Below, one piece after another: positions 50,508-59,167 of a stretch of DNA of 64,000 bases. The first letter of the stretch is position 1, and every line of letters starts with the position of its first letter. The stretch spans positions 124,001 through 188,000 of the forward strand of contig NZ_JBISCD010000038.1 in the NCBI RefSeq assembly GCF_044386045.1, given 5' to 3'. Both the position numbers and the translations under genes were made by a program. The DNA is from Thalassobellus sediminis. GTDB taxonomy: Bacteria > Bacteroidota > Bacteroidia > Flavobacteriales > Flavobacteriaceae. The notes beneath the pieces are model-generated. The model did not search any database, had not been told where the DNA came from, and saw only the letters and a list, made by a program, of their open reading frames with translations.

Positions 50508-51788
50508 TTAACTTTTTTTTAAAGGAAATAGTTTTTTGCCGAAAATTAAAAGTAACAAAATAAAATAAAATAGATATGAAATAAAATAAGCAATACCTCC
50601 TCCATCTAAACCATTACTTTTCAATAAAATTATAGTAGAAAAATACATTATTAAGGCCAAAAACATATCGGTAATTATGTAACCTATCACATTTCTTCTT
50701 GCATAAAAATTTGCAGCTAAAACCATTCCTAGTACTCTAAATAGGTCCCCAATAAGATACCATTTAAACAACACATTCATTGGTAAAAACTCATTAGAAT
50801 AAAAAACCATTACAACATAATCTTTAACTATATACAACACAACAAGCCCAATAATGAAAAACGGAATAATCGATTTTAAAAACCCAAAAACCACCTCTCT
50901 AAAAGTCTCTCTACTATCACTTTCTGATAATTTAGGCAAAACAGAAAGCATTATTAGAGAAGAAGCAAAAAGTAAATAGTTTTCTGAAATTCGCTTCATT
51001 CCTTCCCATAAACCCGCTGCTGTTTCTCCTAATAAATTAATTATTTCTTGTCTTATTAAAATAGAAATAAATGGAAATAACACCAGAGAAGTAATTGTCA
51101 TAAATGTATATCCCATTATTTTTTTTAAATATTCATTTGAGAACCTTAATTTATTAAAAACTTTTAAAGATAAATCCTGAGGTTTAAATATGGAGATAGC
51201 GACAAACTGAAGGACATACACAAAACTTATAGCTAATAACGCACCTACAGTGTTATAATAATATGACATTATAACGACTAATAGCATATTCAAAATATAC
51301 AATAAAATATTTATTCTTATAATAACTTTAGAAAAACCTAACCCATTAAGAATAAAAATTAAAAAATTACTTAAAACACTTAGAGGCAATATAGTTCCTA
51401 AAATCTTGAATACGACTGTGAAATTATGAGAAGGAAATAGATATGAATTTAAATATCCTGAAAAAAAATAAATTGTCAAACCTATTACTAAACTAAAAAA
51501 ACCACCTAATAACATAGTGGTATTAATAAACAAACTTAGTTCGTTTTTATTATTTTTCAATTCAGAAGAATATTTAACGACACCTCTTTGCAAACCCAAA
51601 GAAGACACGTTAATAGTCATATTAAAAAACTCCTTAAAAACCCCTAAAAAACCAAGACCAGATGGACCTAAAAATAGAGCAATAGCCTTAGACGAAACAA
51701 TACTTGTAATAATTTTAACAACTATTGAGATTGAATTAAAAAAACCCAATTTTATTAAATTATTTTTTGAAAAGTACTTTATCATCAA
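50508..51788 (-). CDS. Wzx-type polysaccharide flippase (second copy)
   Basis: A 426-residue MOP-superfamily transporter with about twelve transmembrane helices. The N terminus (IKIITSIVSSKAIALFLGPSG-like) and the middle GLWEGMKRISENYLLFASSLIMLSVLPKLSE block match bacterial O-antigen translocases of the WzxE group. It flips undecaprenyl-linked repeat units to the periplasm. It is clearly paralogous along its length to the gene at 51835-53136 (shared SKAIA-F-GP-GL, YSNEFLP/TDEFKP and LW-A--RISKYYL blocks) and lies 46 nt downstream of it. Confidence 0.87.
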   Translation of the reverse strand: MMIKYFSKNNLIKLGFFNSISIVVKIITSIVSSKAIALFLGPSGLGFLGVFKEFFNMTINVSSLGLQRGVVKYSSELKNNKNELSLFINTTMLLGGFFSLVIGLTIYFFSGYLNSYLFPSHNFTVVFKILGTILPLSVLSNFLIFILNGLGFSKVIIRINILLYILNMLLVVIMSYYYNTVGALLAISFVYVLQFVAISIFKPQDLSLKVFNKLRFSNEYLKKIMGYTFMTITSLVLFPFISILIRQEIINLLGETAAGLWEGMKRISENYLLFASSLIMLSVLPKLSESDSRETFREVVFGFLKSIIPFFIIGLVVLYIVKDYVVMVFYSNEFLPMNVLFKWYLIGDLFRVLGMVLAANFYARRNVIGYIITDMFLALIMYFSTIILLKSNGLDGGGIAYFISYLFYFILLLLIFGKKLFPLKKS

Positions 51789-51834
51789 ATTTAATATTGA
51801 TTCAATATTCTAAATTAAGACATTATAAAAAACT

Positions 51835-53136
51835 CTATTGCTTCTCACTATCCACTCCAAAAAGGGAACTTCCAAATATAAGTAAGATAATAGCATAATA
51901 CATTACATAACTTGCAAAATGACCTATTACAGCACCTTTTGCACTATCAAATAAATCGATAAAATAAATACTTGTAGTGTATAAAATTATAATTAGAAAA
52001 GCCTCTGTTAAAATATAATGCCAAAACATTTTCTTAGCTAAAAACTGATAGGCTATAACGGTAGATAAAACTTTAACAAAATCTCCTAACAACTGCCATA
52101 AAAATAAATCTTCAACAGGTTTAAACTCATCCGTAAAAATCAAACTGACAATTAATGATCTTAACAAATATATTAGCAATAACCCAATAATTAATACTGG
52201 AATTATCGTTTTATAAAAACTAAACACCTCTTTCCGAAACTCTTTAACTGTATCTATTTCTGAAAACCTTGGTAAAATATATAATGCCATTAAAGAGCTA
52301 ACTAACATTAAATAATATTTAGATACTCTTGTTATAGCTTCCCAAAATCCAGCATCTTTATAGCTAACACTTTCAATAATATGCATTCTTATAGCAATGG
52401 CTATAATAGGCAGTAAAACAGCAGTAAAAAGAGCCATAAGCGAATACGAACTCATTCTTTTCAAAAAGCTTATACTAACATTATTAACCTTTATTAAAGA
52501 CACCAAAGAACGTCTGTTTATTATTCCAACTAAAGTTATTAAAAAGATTAATGATTCTGCTATAACTACAGATATCAATGCACCTTCTATGGCGTTTTGA
52601 TAAATTAAAAGAAGCGCTACAGAAACACTTAATATTTGCCCTATTATATTAATAATGATTAGTATTTTATACTTTGAAAACCCGTTCATTATTGAAAATG
52701 AAAACATGTTTAAAGCATAAAAGGGTAATACAATAGCAAATATCTCAATAACATATGCATAATTGTTGTAAGAAGGAAATATTAAATTATTAATTAAATC
52801 GGCATTAAAATAACAGAAAAAAGACACAATTATAGTTGATATGAAACCAACATAAAACACTGAAGATATGGCTTTACTTAGTTCTACAACATTATCTTTA
52901 AAATCTGAAACGTACTTAACAAAACCATTATAAAAACCAAGAATAGCAATAGTTTGAAAAGAGCTTACAAAATTTTGTAAATTTCCTATTAACGCTAATC
53001 CTACAGGACCAATAAAAACGGCTATAGCTTTTGAAGTTAACAGTCCAGCTATCAATCTAGTTAAAACAGAAGCTGTTTGCAACGATGTAACTTTAATTAA
53101 AACGTTTTTATTTATATAATCTATTAATTTTTTCAA
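51835..53136 (-). CDS. Wzx-type polysaccharide flippase (first copy)
   Basis: A 433-residue membrane transporter with about twelve helices. The opening TRLIAGLLTSKAIAVFIGPVGLALIGNLQNF and the block KDAGFWEAITRVSKYYLMLVSSLMALYILPRFSEID are O-antigen-translocase features. It appears to be the first gene of a minus-strand operon of two flippases, the phosphoethanolamine-transferase-like gene and a GT4. Two different flippases in one cluster are unusual and may handle two glycans. Confidence 0.87.
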   Translation of the reverse strand: MKKLIDYINKNVLIKVTSLQTASVLTRLIAGLLTSKAIAVFIGPVGLALIGNLQNFVSSFQTIAILGFYNGFVKYVSDFKDNVVELSKAISSVFYVGFISTIIVSFFCYFNADLINNLIFPSYNNYAYVIEIFAIVLPFYALNMFSFSIMNGFSKYKILIIINIIGQILSVSVALLLIYQNAIEGALISVVIAESLIFLITLVGIINRRSLVSLIKVNNVSISFLKRMSSYSLMALFTAVLLPIIAIAIRMHIIESVSYKDAGFWEAITRVSKYYLMLVSSLMALYILPRFSEIDTVKEFRKEVFSFYKTIIPVLIIGLLLIYLLRSLIVSLIFTDEFKPVEDLFLWQLLGDFVKVLSTVIAYQFLAKKMFWHYILTEAFLIIILYTTSIYFIDLFDSAKGAVIGHFASYVMYYAIILLIFGSSLFGVDSEKQ

Positions 53137-53229
53137 TTAATATTTATTTAATCGTTGTTTATAAGAGACTTAAAGAGTAAATATTTAATATTAACGAGGT
53201 ATTAAATATTTTATTCTTTTAAAGAGTTT

Positions 53230-53237
53230 CAAATATA
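53230..53237 (-). promoter_or_regulatory. Possible -7 box of the flippase operon
   Basis: TATATTTG on the minus strand matches TAnnTTTG, 93 nt before the flippase start. No good -33 box lies 19-21 nt upstream. Confidence 0.4.
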
Positions 53238-53302
53238 CAAAATCATTTTACGGATATGTACTAATTCTGTTGTAAGTAGGAATTTAAATACTTAAAATTA
53301 TA

Positions 53303-53530
53303 TTATTTTTTCAATAAATAATATAGATTAATACTAAATATAGCAAAATTTGTAATTATGATAGGTTTTGAAATAGGCGTTAACAAAAGTCCATAAAACA
53401 CAAATAGTAAACATCCAAAGGAGTTTACTATTCGTAATTTATTAACAGATTTCATTAAGAATGATATTAAAACAATTGCCGTAGCAATATATCCAACCCA
53501 TTCTACCCAGGAAATTCCTAAGAATTCCAT
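53303..53530 (-). CDS. Small YgjV-like inner-membrane protein
   Basis: A 75-residue protein with three hydrophobic segments (about 9-25, 33-50 and 55-72) and the pattern GYIATAIVLISFLMKSVNKLRIVNSFGCLLFVFYG, which recalls the YgjV/SemiSWEET-like small transporters. Function unknown. It starts 1 nt after the typA stop and is probably translated from the same mRNA. Confidence 0.75.
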   Translation of the reverse strand: MEFLGISWVEWVGYIATAIVLISFLMKSVNKLRIVNSFGCLLFVFYGLLLTPISKPIIITNFAIFSINLYYLLKK

Positions 53531-53531
53531 T

Positions 53532-55331
53532 TTATATTGATTTGTTACGTTTTCTATCTACTTCAGTTAACCAAATTTTACGTAAACGTAAAAAGTTTGG
53601 TGTTACCTCAACATATTCATCTTTTTGTATATATTCTAAAGCTTCTTCTAAAGAAAACTTAATTGCTGGAACAATTTTAGCTTTATCATCGGCACCAGAA
53701 GAACGTACGTTACTTAATTTTTTAGTTTTTGTTACATTAACCGTCATATCATCTCCACGAGAATTCTCACCAATAACTTGACCTTCATAAATATCCTCTC
53801 CTGGATCTACAAAAAACTTACCTCTATCTTGTAATTTATCAATTGAATAAGGAATAGCTTGTCCTTTTTCCATAGACACTAAAGAACCATTTTGTCTTTC
53901 AGGAATACCTCCTTTTAATGGTTGGTATTCTTTAAAACGGTGAGCCATAATAGCCTCACCAGCAGTAGCTGTTAACAATTGGTTACGCAGACCTATAATA
54001 CCACGAGATGGTACAATAAATTCACAAACCATACGCTCGCCTTTAGCTTCCATACTTAGCATTTCACCTTTTCTTAAAGTCACCATTTCTATAGCTTTAC
54101 CAGAAACAGTTTCTGGCAAATCGATAGTCATTTCTTCAACAGGCTCACATTTAACACCATCAATTTCTTTAATAATAACTTGAGGTTGTCCTATTTGAAG
54201 CTCGTAACCTTCACGACGCATCGTTTCAATTAAAACTGATAAGTGTAATACACCACGACCAAAAACCATAAACTTATCAGCACTATCAGTTTCTTCTACT
54301 CTTAGTGCTAAATTCTTTTCTAGTTCTTTCGTTAAACGATCTTTAATATGACGAGACGTTACAAACTTTCCATCTTTACCAAAGAAAGGCGAATCGTTAA
54401 TAGTAAATAACATACTCATTGTTGGCTCATCAATGGCAATAGTTTTTAAACCTTCTGGATTCTCAAAATCGGCTACTGTATCACCAATTTCAAATCCTTC
54501 AAGACCAACAATAGCACAAATATCTCCTGTTTGAACTTCGTCTACTTTTATACGTCCAAGCCCTTCAAAAATATGAAGTTCTTTAATTTTATTCTTAACA
54601 ATAGAACCATCACGCTTAACTAACGAAATATTTTGTCCTATTTTTAATTCTCCTCTTGTTAAACGTCCAATTGCAATACGACCTGTAAAACTAGAAAAGT
54701 CTAAAGATGTAATTAGCATTTGTGTGTTCCCTTCTGGTAATTTAGGTTCAGGCACATGCTCGATAACCATATCTAATAATGGTTCAATGTTATCAGTTTC
54801 ATTTTTCCAATCATCACTCATCCAGTTGTTCTTTGCAGAACCATAAACCGTTGGAAAATCTAATTGCCATTCTTCAGCACCTAGTTCGAACATTAAATCG
54901 AATACTTTTTCATGTACTTCATCAGGTGTACAATTTTCTTTATCTACCTTATTAACAACCACACAAGGCTTCAAACCTAAATCAATCGCTTTTTGTAATA
55001 CAAAACGTGTTTGTGGCATAGGTCCTTCAAAAGCATCTACTAATAATAAAACACCATCAGCCATATTTAATACACGTTCAACCTCACCTCCAAAATCGGC
55101 GTGACCAGGTGTATCAATAATATTTATTTTCGTGTCTTTATAAACAACAGATACATTTTTAGATGTAATAGTTATTCCTCTTTCACGCTCTAAATCGTTG
55201 TTATCTAGAATTAAATCACCTGTATTTTGGTTCTCTCTAAATAATTGACAGTGATACATAATCTTATCAACCAAAGTTGTTTTACCGTGATCTACGTGTG
55301 CAATAATTGCAATATTTTTAATAGTAGCCAT
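53532..55331 (-). CDS. typA: Translational GTPase TypA/BipA
   Basis: A 599-residue GTPase related to EF-G. G1 is AHVDHGKTTLVDK, G2 RERGITITS, G3 DTPGHADFGGE and G4 VVNKVDKENC, then domain II (about 205-290), EF-G-like domains III and V and the C-terminal domain unique to BipA. It binds the ribosome and supports 50S assembly and growth under stress or cold. A -7-like TACCTTTG lies at 55358-55365 on the minus strand. Confidence 0.96.
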   Translation of the reverse strand: MATIKNIAIIAHVDHGKTTLVDKIMYHCQLFRENQNTGDLILDNNDLERERGITITSKNVSVVYKDTKINIIDTPGHADFGGEVERVLNMADGVLLLVDAFEGPMPQTRFVLQKAIDLGLKPCVVVNKVDKENCTPDEVHEKVFDLMFELGAEEWQLDFPTVYGSAKNNWMSDDWKNETDNIEPLLDMVIEHVPEPKLPEGNTQMLITSLDFSSFTGRIAIGRLTRGELKIGQNISLVKRDGSIVKNKIKELHIFEGLGRIKVDEVQTGDICAIVGLEGFEIGDTVADFENPEGLKTIAIDEPTMSMLFTINDSPFFGKDGKFVTSRHIKDRLTKELEKNLALRVEETDSADKFMVFGRGVLHLSVLIETMRREGYELQIGQPQVIIKEIDGVKCEPVEEMTIDLPETVSGKAIEMVTLRKGEMLSMEAKGERMVCEFIVPSRGIIGLRNQLLTATAGEAIMAHRFKEYQPLKGGIPERQNGSLVSMEKGQAIPYSIDKLQDRGKFFVDPGEDIYEGQVIGENSRGDDMTVNVTKTKKLSNVRSSGADDKAKIVPAIKFSLEEALEYIQKDEYVEVTPNFLRLRKIWLTEVDRKRNKSI

Positions 55332-55681
55332 AATTATAGTGCCTTATTTTAAGCGTGCAAAGGTAACTATAAATAATTGGATTAATATTATAAATAATTT
55401 TATTTAAACATTACCCTTTTTAGTTTTCAAAATCTACTTCAAAACAAACTTAAATTACTCAAAAACAAAGAGTAACACTTTACTTATTCATCTCTTATTA
55501 ACTAAATATTTGTAAATGCAGCCATTTAAACAAATACTCTCTTCAAAGAGATCAAAGAAATCATTCTACCAATAATTACTATAGCGTCAATATTTTTAAC
55601 AAATTCAATTAACTTTTGAAACTAAAAATAATTCGGCATATGTTGTACCTTTACATCCTAAATTTGTTGAAACAAAACCTT
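55332..55681. other. 350-bp intergenic region between typA and kdsA
   Basis: It is AT-rich with no gene. It holds TACCTTTG (55358-55365, minus) for typA and TAAATTTG (55659-55666, plus) for kdsA, both matches to the -7 consensus without a well-placed -33 box. Nothing else stands out. Confidence 0.5.
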
Positions 55682-56500
55682 ATGAATCTTCAAGATATTC
55701 CAAAAATAAAACACACCAATTCAAACAACTTCTTTTTACTTTGTGGCCCCTGTGCTATTGAAGGAGAAGACATGGCGTTACGAATTGCCGAAAAAGTAGT
55801 TAATATTACAAATAAATTAGAAATTCCATATATTTTTAAAGGCAGTTTTAAAAAAGCAAACCGTAGTAGAATTGATAGTTTTACAGGAATAGGAGACGAA
55901 AAAGCATTAGGAATTTTAGCTAAAGTTTCTGAAACTTTTGATATTCCTACAGTAACCGATATTCACGATGTTACTGATGCTGCAAAAGCTGCTCAATATG
56001 TAGATGTATTACAAATCCCAGCTTTTTTAGTCCGTCAAACCGATTTGGTAGTTGCCGCAGCCAAAACAGGTAAAGTGGTAAACTTAAAAAAAGGGCAATT
56101 TATGAGTCCGGAAGCCATGAAGCATGCCGTACAAAAAGTAAAAGATGCAGGTAGCGATAAAGCTTGGATTACTGATAGAGGTTCTATGTTTGGCTACCAA
56201 GATATGATTGTAGATTTTCGTGGTATTCCAACCATGCGTCAATACGCACCAACGGTTTTAGATGTTACCCATTCTTTACAACAACCGAATCAAACAACTG
56301 GAGTTACAGGTGGCAGACCTGACATGATTGAAACTATTGCCAGAGCTGGTATTGTAAATAATGTAGACGGCTTATTTATCGAAACGCATTTCGACCCGGC
56401 AAATGCAAAAAGTGATGGAGCTAACATGCTACACTTAGATAATTTAGAACAATTACTTTCTAATTTAGTAGCCATCAGAAAAACTATAAACGCACTTTAA
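55682..56500 (+). CDS. kdsA: 3-deoxy-8-phosphooctulonate (KDO-8-P) synthase
   Basis: A 272-residue TIM-barrel enzyme condensing phosphoenolpyruvate and arabinose-5-phosphate to KDO-8-phosphate for lipopolysaccharide. KGSFKKANRSR, VTDIHDV, QIPAFLVRQTDL and FRGIPTMRQYAPTVLDVTHS are family motifs. The N-terminal FLLCGPCAIEGED carries Cys at the position that marks the metal-dependent class (Asn in E. coli). I start at the ATG at 55682; a TTG at 55616 would add 22 atypical residues. Confidence 0.95.
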   Translation: MNLQDIPKIKHTNSNNFFLLCGPCAIEGEDMALRIAEKVVNITNKLEIPYIFKGSFKKANRSRIDSFTGIGDEKALGILAKVSETFDIPTVTDIHDVTDAAKAAQYVDVLQIPAFLVRQTDLVVAAAKTGKVVNLKKGQFMSPEAMKHAVQKVKDAGSDKAWITDRGSMFGYQDMIVDFRGIPTMRQYAPTVLDVTHSLQQPNQTTGVTGGRPDMIETIARAGIVNNVDGLFIETHFDPANAKSDGANMLHLDNLEQLLSNLVAIRKTINAL

Positions 56501-56588
56501 TTATTATAAACTAAAGTATTTCACCCCTTTTCTTTAAGGAATGATTATTTACAACGTCAAATAGCATTTCACAATCAAAATTAAAACA

Positions 56589-57449
56589 ATGAAATCACCC
56601 CTATTAAAGCCTATTACATTATTACTACTATTAATCTCAAGCATAAATACTTTTGCTCAAGAAACTGAAGACATAAAATATACCGCTTCAAACAAAGGAA
56701 AATTCTTTGTAAGCTGGGGTGGCAATAGAGAATCTTTTTCAAGATCAGATATTCATTTTAAAGGAGAAGATTACAATTTCACTATTAAAGATGCTTCGGC
56801 GCACGACAAACCTAAAGGTTGGCATATAGATTATATAAACCCTTCTAGAATAACCATTCCGCAAACGAATGTTAAGATTGGTTATTTTATTTCAGATAAA
56901 TATACCGTTTCACTTGGTGTAGACCATATGAAATATGTCATGAATAGAAATAGAACCCAAACTGTTGATGGCTACATTAATTTACCGGCTACCGAAGCTG
57001 GTGCTATTTATAATGGCACATATAACAACGAAGACTTTTTTGTTTCTGAAGACTTTTTAATGTTCGAACACACCAATGGCTTAAATTATGTGCACGCAGA
57101 ATTTTCAAGATACGATGACATTTCTAAGTTGTTTAATTTACCAAACACAGATAAGTTTCAAATAAATATCACAGAAGGTATCGCAGGCGGTATTTTATAC
57201 CCAAAAACAAATACAACGCTATTACAAAAAGATAGGTACGACGAGTTTCATTTAGCCGGTTATGGTGTATCTCTTCATGCTGGTTTAAACTTCACATTCT
57301 TTAAACACTTCTTTTTACAGTTAGATATGAAAGGAGGCTATATTAATATGCCAAATATTAGAACCACAAGTAATACAGCCGAAAGTGCTTCGCAACATTT
57401 CATGTATTTACAACGTGTTATAGCTTTTGGAGGCATATTCAGAATTTAA
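56589..57449 (+). CDS. Outer-membrane beta-barrel protein, function unknown
   Basis: A 286-residue protein with a signal peptide (SINTFAQET) and amphipathic strands ending RVIAFGGIFRI, an aromatic-containing terminal strand. The N-terminal GKFFVSWGGNRESFSRSDIHFKGEDYNFTI is shared by a flavobacterial outer-membrane group I cannot name. It lies 88 nt after kdsA and may be co-transcribed, which would suit an envelope role. Confidence 0.7.
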   Translation: MKSPLLKPITLLLLLISSINTFAQETEDIKYTASNKGKFFVSWGGNRESFSRSDIHFKGEDYNFTIKDASAHDKPKGWHIDYINPSRITIPQTNVKIGYFISDKYTVSLGVDHMKYVMNRNRTQTVDGYINLPATEAGAIYNGTYNNEDFFVSEDFLMFEHTNGLNYVHAEFSRYDDISKLFNLPNTDKFQINITEGIAGGILYPKTNTTLLQKDRYDEFHLAGYGVSLHAGLNFTFFKHFFLQLDMKGGYINMPNIRTTSNTAESASQHFMYLQRVIAFGGIFRI

Positions 57450-57540
57450 AAAAAGTTTTTTCGAGGTGGTGGGTTTTTAAATTTGAAATTAAAAGGAAAA
57501 CAGCCAATGGCTGTTAGATAGTTTAGATCAATTTAAAAAC

Positions 57541-57610
57541 CGCGCTTTCCACTATATCTTTTTTTGCCATATATGGCAGCAAAAAAAGGATGCCGTATCA
57601 ATCGCTCCCA
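57541..57610 (+). repeat. Dispersed two-hairpin repeat, partial copy E
   Basis: Only the linker (CGCGCTTTCC), hairpin 2 (TTTTTTTGCC-ATATAT-GGCAGCAAAAAAA) and the end (ATCAATCGCTCC) are recognisable; hairpin 1 and the GGGCGTTACC end are missing. Confidence 0.6.
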
Positions 57611-57685
57611 CACAAATTTGCCAACATCAATTTCAAACCAAAATTATAGCATATTTGTAGCGTAAGAGCTGTAGAAACCTTCTTA

Positions 57686-58075
57686 TTATTTAGCATCGTC
57701 AATAAACCAAGCTCTTTTACTTTTATTAAGCAAAGCTGAAGCTGCGTGTAATAATGCAACAAAATTTTCTTGATCTAAATCTTCTATTTTTTTTAATTGA
57801 ATAGACCGTACTTGTTTGCGTTTATTATCATTTTTTAAAATAGGAAATTCATTTTCAAGTAAAATACCTTGTACAAAAGCGACATCAACATAATGCTTAC
57901 CTTTTAAAATGTTTAAATAAATCATAGGCTTTTTACCAATATTATAAAACGGAATTTTATAACTGTACCGCTCCTCTACTTCTGGCAGAGTACTTAAAAT
58001 AACACTTCTCACATAAAGCATGATAGATTGAAATGGCTCTTTTTGATTTAAAAAATAATCTTCTACAGGTTTCAA
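57686..58075 (-). CDS. DUF1801 protein
   Basis: A 129-residue soluble protein of the YdhG/DUF1801 type. PVEDYFLNQKEPFQSIMLYVRSVILSTLPEVEERYSYKIPFYN is the classic opening, followed by YLNILKGKHYVDVAFVQG. The fold is small alpha/beta with no known catalytic residues. Function unknown. It is divergent from the 58163 gene. Confidence 0.82.
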   Translation of the reverse strand: MKPVEDYFLNQKEPFQSIMLYVRSVILSTLPEVEERYSYKIPFYNIGKKPMIYLNILKGKHYVDVAFVQGILLENEFPILKNDNKRKQVRSIQLKKIEDLDQENFVALLHAASALLNKSKRAWFIDDAK

Positions 58076-58136
58076 TAGTCTATTTTTATTTCAAACTTAA
58101 CAAAAATTTATGATGCGTAATTGGAAAATAATTATT

Positions 58137-58155
58137 TACTTTGTAATTCAAAGTA
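58137..58155. promoter_or_regulatory. Predicted operator 1 of the winged-helix regulator
   Basis: The palindrome TACTTTG-TAATT-CAAAGTA has 7-bp perfect arms. It ends 7 nt before the ATG at 58163 and overlaps a degenerate -7 box (TTACTTTG). The arms, spacer length and trailing CTTTTA are shared with the site at 59140-59158. Confidence 0.7.
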
Positions 58156-58162
58156 CTTTTAC

Positions 58163-58768
58163 ATGGAATCAAAAGATTATTTAAAAGACCTCAACGAGAT
58201 TAAAGATTTAATGAATAAATCGTCTCGTTTTATTTCACTTAGTGGCTTATCTGGAATACTCGCTGGTGTTTATGGACTTATTGGTGCTACTGTTGCTTAT
58301 TGGCTAGTAACACAATATAGTAATGGGACATTAATTCTTGATGGTAAAATTTATAGATTAGTCATGCTAGATTTATGTCTGGTTGCATTTTTTAGCATTA
58401 TTACTGGAATTGTACTAACTACCAGAAAAGCTAAAAAAAATAATGCTAAAATGTGGGATGCCACTTCAAAAAGATTAGTGATAAACTTTTTAATTCCTTT
58501 AGTTGCTGGTGGGTTATATATCTTAATTATTTTAAATCAAGGAAAATATGGTCACACAGGTGCATTGATGCTTATTTTTTATGGACTAGCTTTAGTAAAC
58601 GCATCAAAATACAGCATCGGCGATATTCGTTATTTAGGATATATTGAAATTATATTAGGTCTTATAGCTACGTTATTACCTGGTTACGGATTTTGGCTTT
58701 GGGTTTTAGGTTTTGGAATCATGCATATAATTTATGGTACTTGGATGCATTTAAAATATGATAGATAA
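58163..58768 (+). CDS. Membrane protein upstream of the winged-helix regulator
   Basis: A 201-residue protein with a cytosolic N terminus (ESKDYLKDLNEIKDLMNKSSRF) and about six hydrophobic segments (roughly 28-48, 65-84, 105-122, 128-142, 155-172 and 176-192). I start at the ATG at 58163, since an upstream TTG lies before the palindrome. Flavobacteria often pair this kind of protein with a small winged-helix regulator, as here. It may be a sensor or target, but its function is unknown. Confidence 0.72.
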   Translation: MESKDYLKDLNEIKDLMNKSSRFISLSGLSGILAGVYGLIGATVAYWLVTQYSNGTLILDGKIYRLVMLDLCLVAFFSIITGIVLTTRKAKKNNAKMWDATSKRLVINFLIPLVAGGLYILIILNQGKYGHTGALMLIFYGLALVNASKYSIGDIRYLGYIEIILGLIATLLPGYGFWLWVLGFGIMHIIYGTWMHLKYDR

Positions 58769-58802
58769 TAGTTCTCAGTATATTTGAATTTTAAAAAAGG
58801 AG

Positions 58803-58822
58803 ATTCCTGAATTCGCAGGAAT
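58803..58822. repeat. Short palindromic repeat (ATTCCTGA-ATTC-GCAGGAAT)
   Basis: A hairpin with one mismatched pair, followed by GAC, in the 60-bp gap between the membrane gene and the regulator gene. Confidence 0.65.
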
Positions 58823-58828
58823 GACAAA

Positions 58829-59122
58829 ATGAGCATCATAACTAACATAAATAAAGTATTCGATCACCGTATTAGATTAGGCATTATGTCTATTTTGATG
58901 GTAAATGAGTATGCCGATTTTAATATGCTGAAAGAATTATTAGGTGCTACCGATGGTAATTTAGCAAGCCATACTAAAGCTCTTGAAAAATCTGAATACA
59001 TAAAAGTTGAGAAGCAATTTATTGGCAGAAAGCCAAATACCCGCTACTCTACCACAACACTTGGTAAAGCAGAATTTAAAAAACATATTAACGCAATTGA
59101 AAAATTAATAAACAAACAATAA
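58829..59122 (+). CDS. Winged-helix transcriptional regulator (HTH_27-like)
   Basis: A 97-residue protein that is one winged helix-turn-helix. FDHRIRLGIMSILMVNEYADFNMLKELLGATDGNLASHTKALEKSEYIKVEKQF covers helices 1-3, with the recognition helix near DGNLASHTKALE, and the wing contains GRKPNTRYSTT. Related to ArsR/MarR-like one-domain regulators. No metal-binding cysteines, so a metal sensor is unlikely. It lies between two genes preceded by identical palindromes, the likely operators of its dimer; repression is inferred from their position over the start region. Confidence 0.87.
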   Translation: MSIITNINKVFDHRIRLGIMSILMVNEYADFNMLKELLGATDGNLASHTKALEKSEYIKVEKQFIGRKPNTRYSTTTLGKAEFKKHINAIEKLINKQ

Positions 59123-59139
59123 CTATTTTTTTATTCAAT

Positions 59140-59158
59140 TACTTTGAAATACAAAGTA
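59140..59158. promoter_or_regulatory. Predicted operator 2 of the winged-helix regulator
   Basis: The palindrome TACTTTG-AAATA-CAAAGTA has arms identical to 58137-58155. It ends 9 nt before the ATG of the Coq4-like gene, and ACTTTTA follows in both places. Confidence 0.7.
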
Positions 59159-59167
59159 CTTTTAAAT

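Noticed and set aside
55616..55681. TTG start extending kdsA by 22 residues
   Set aside because: Extension is unlike KdsA N termini and contains the predicted -7 box.
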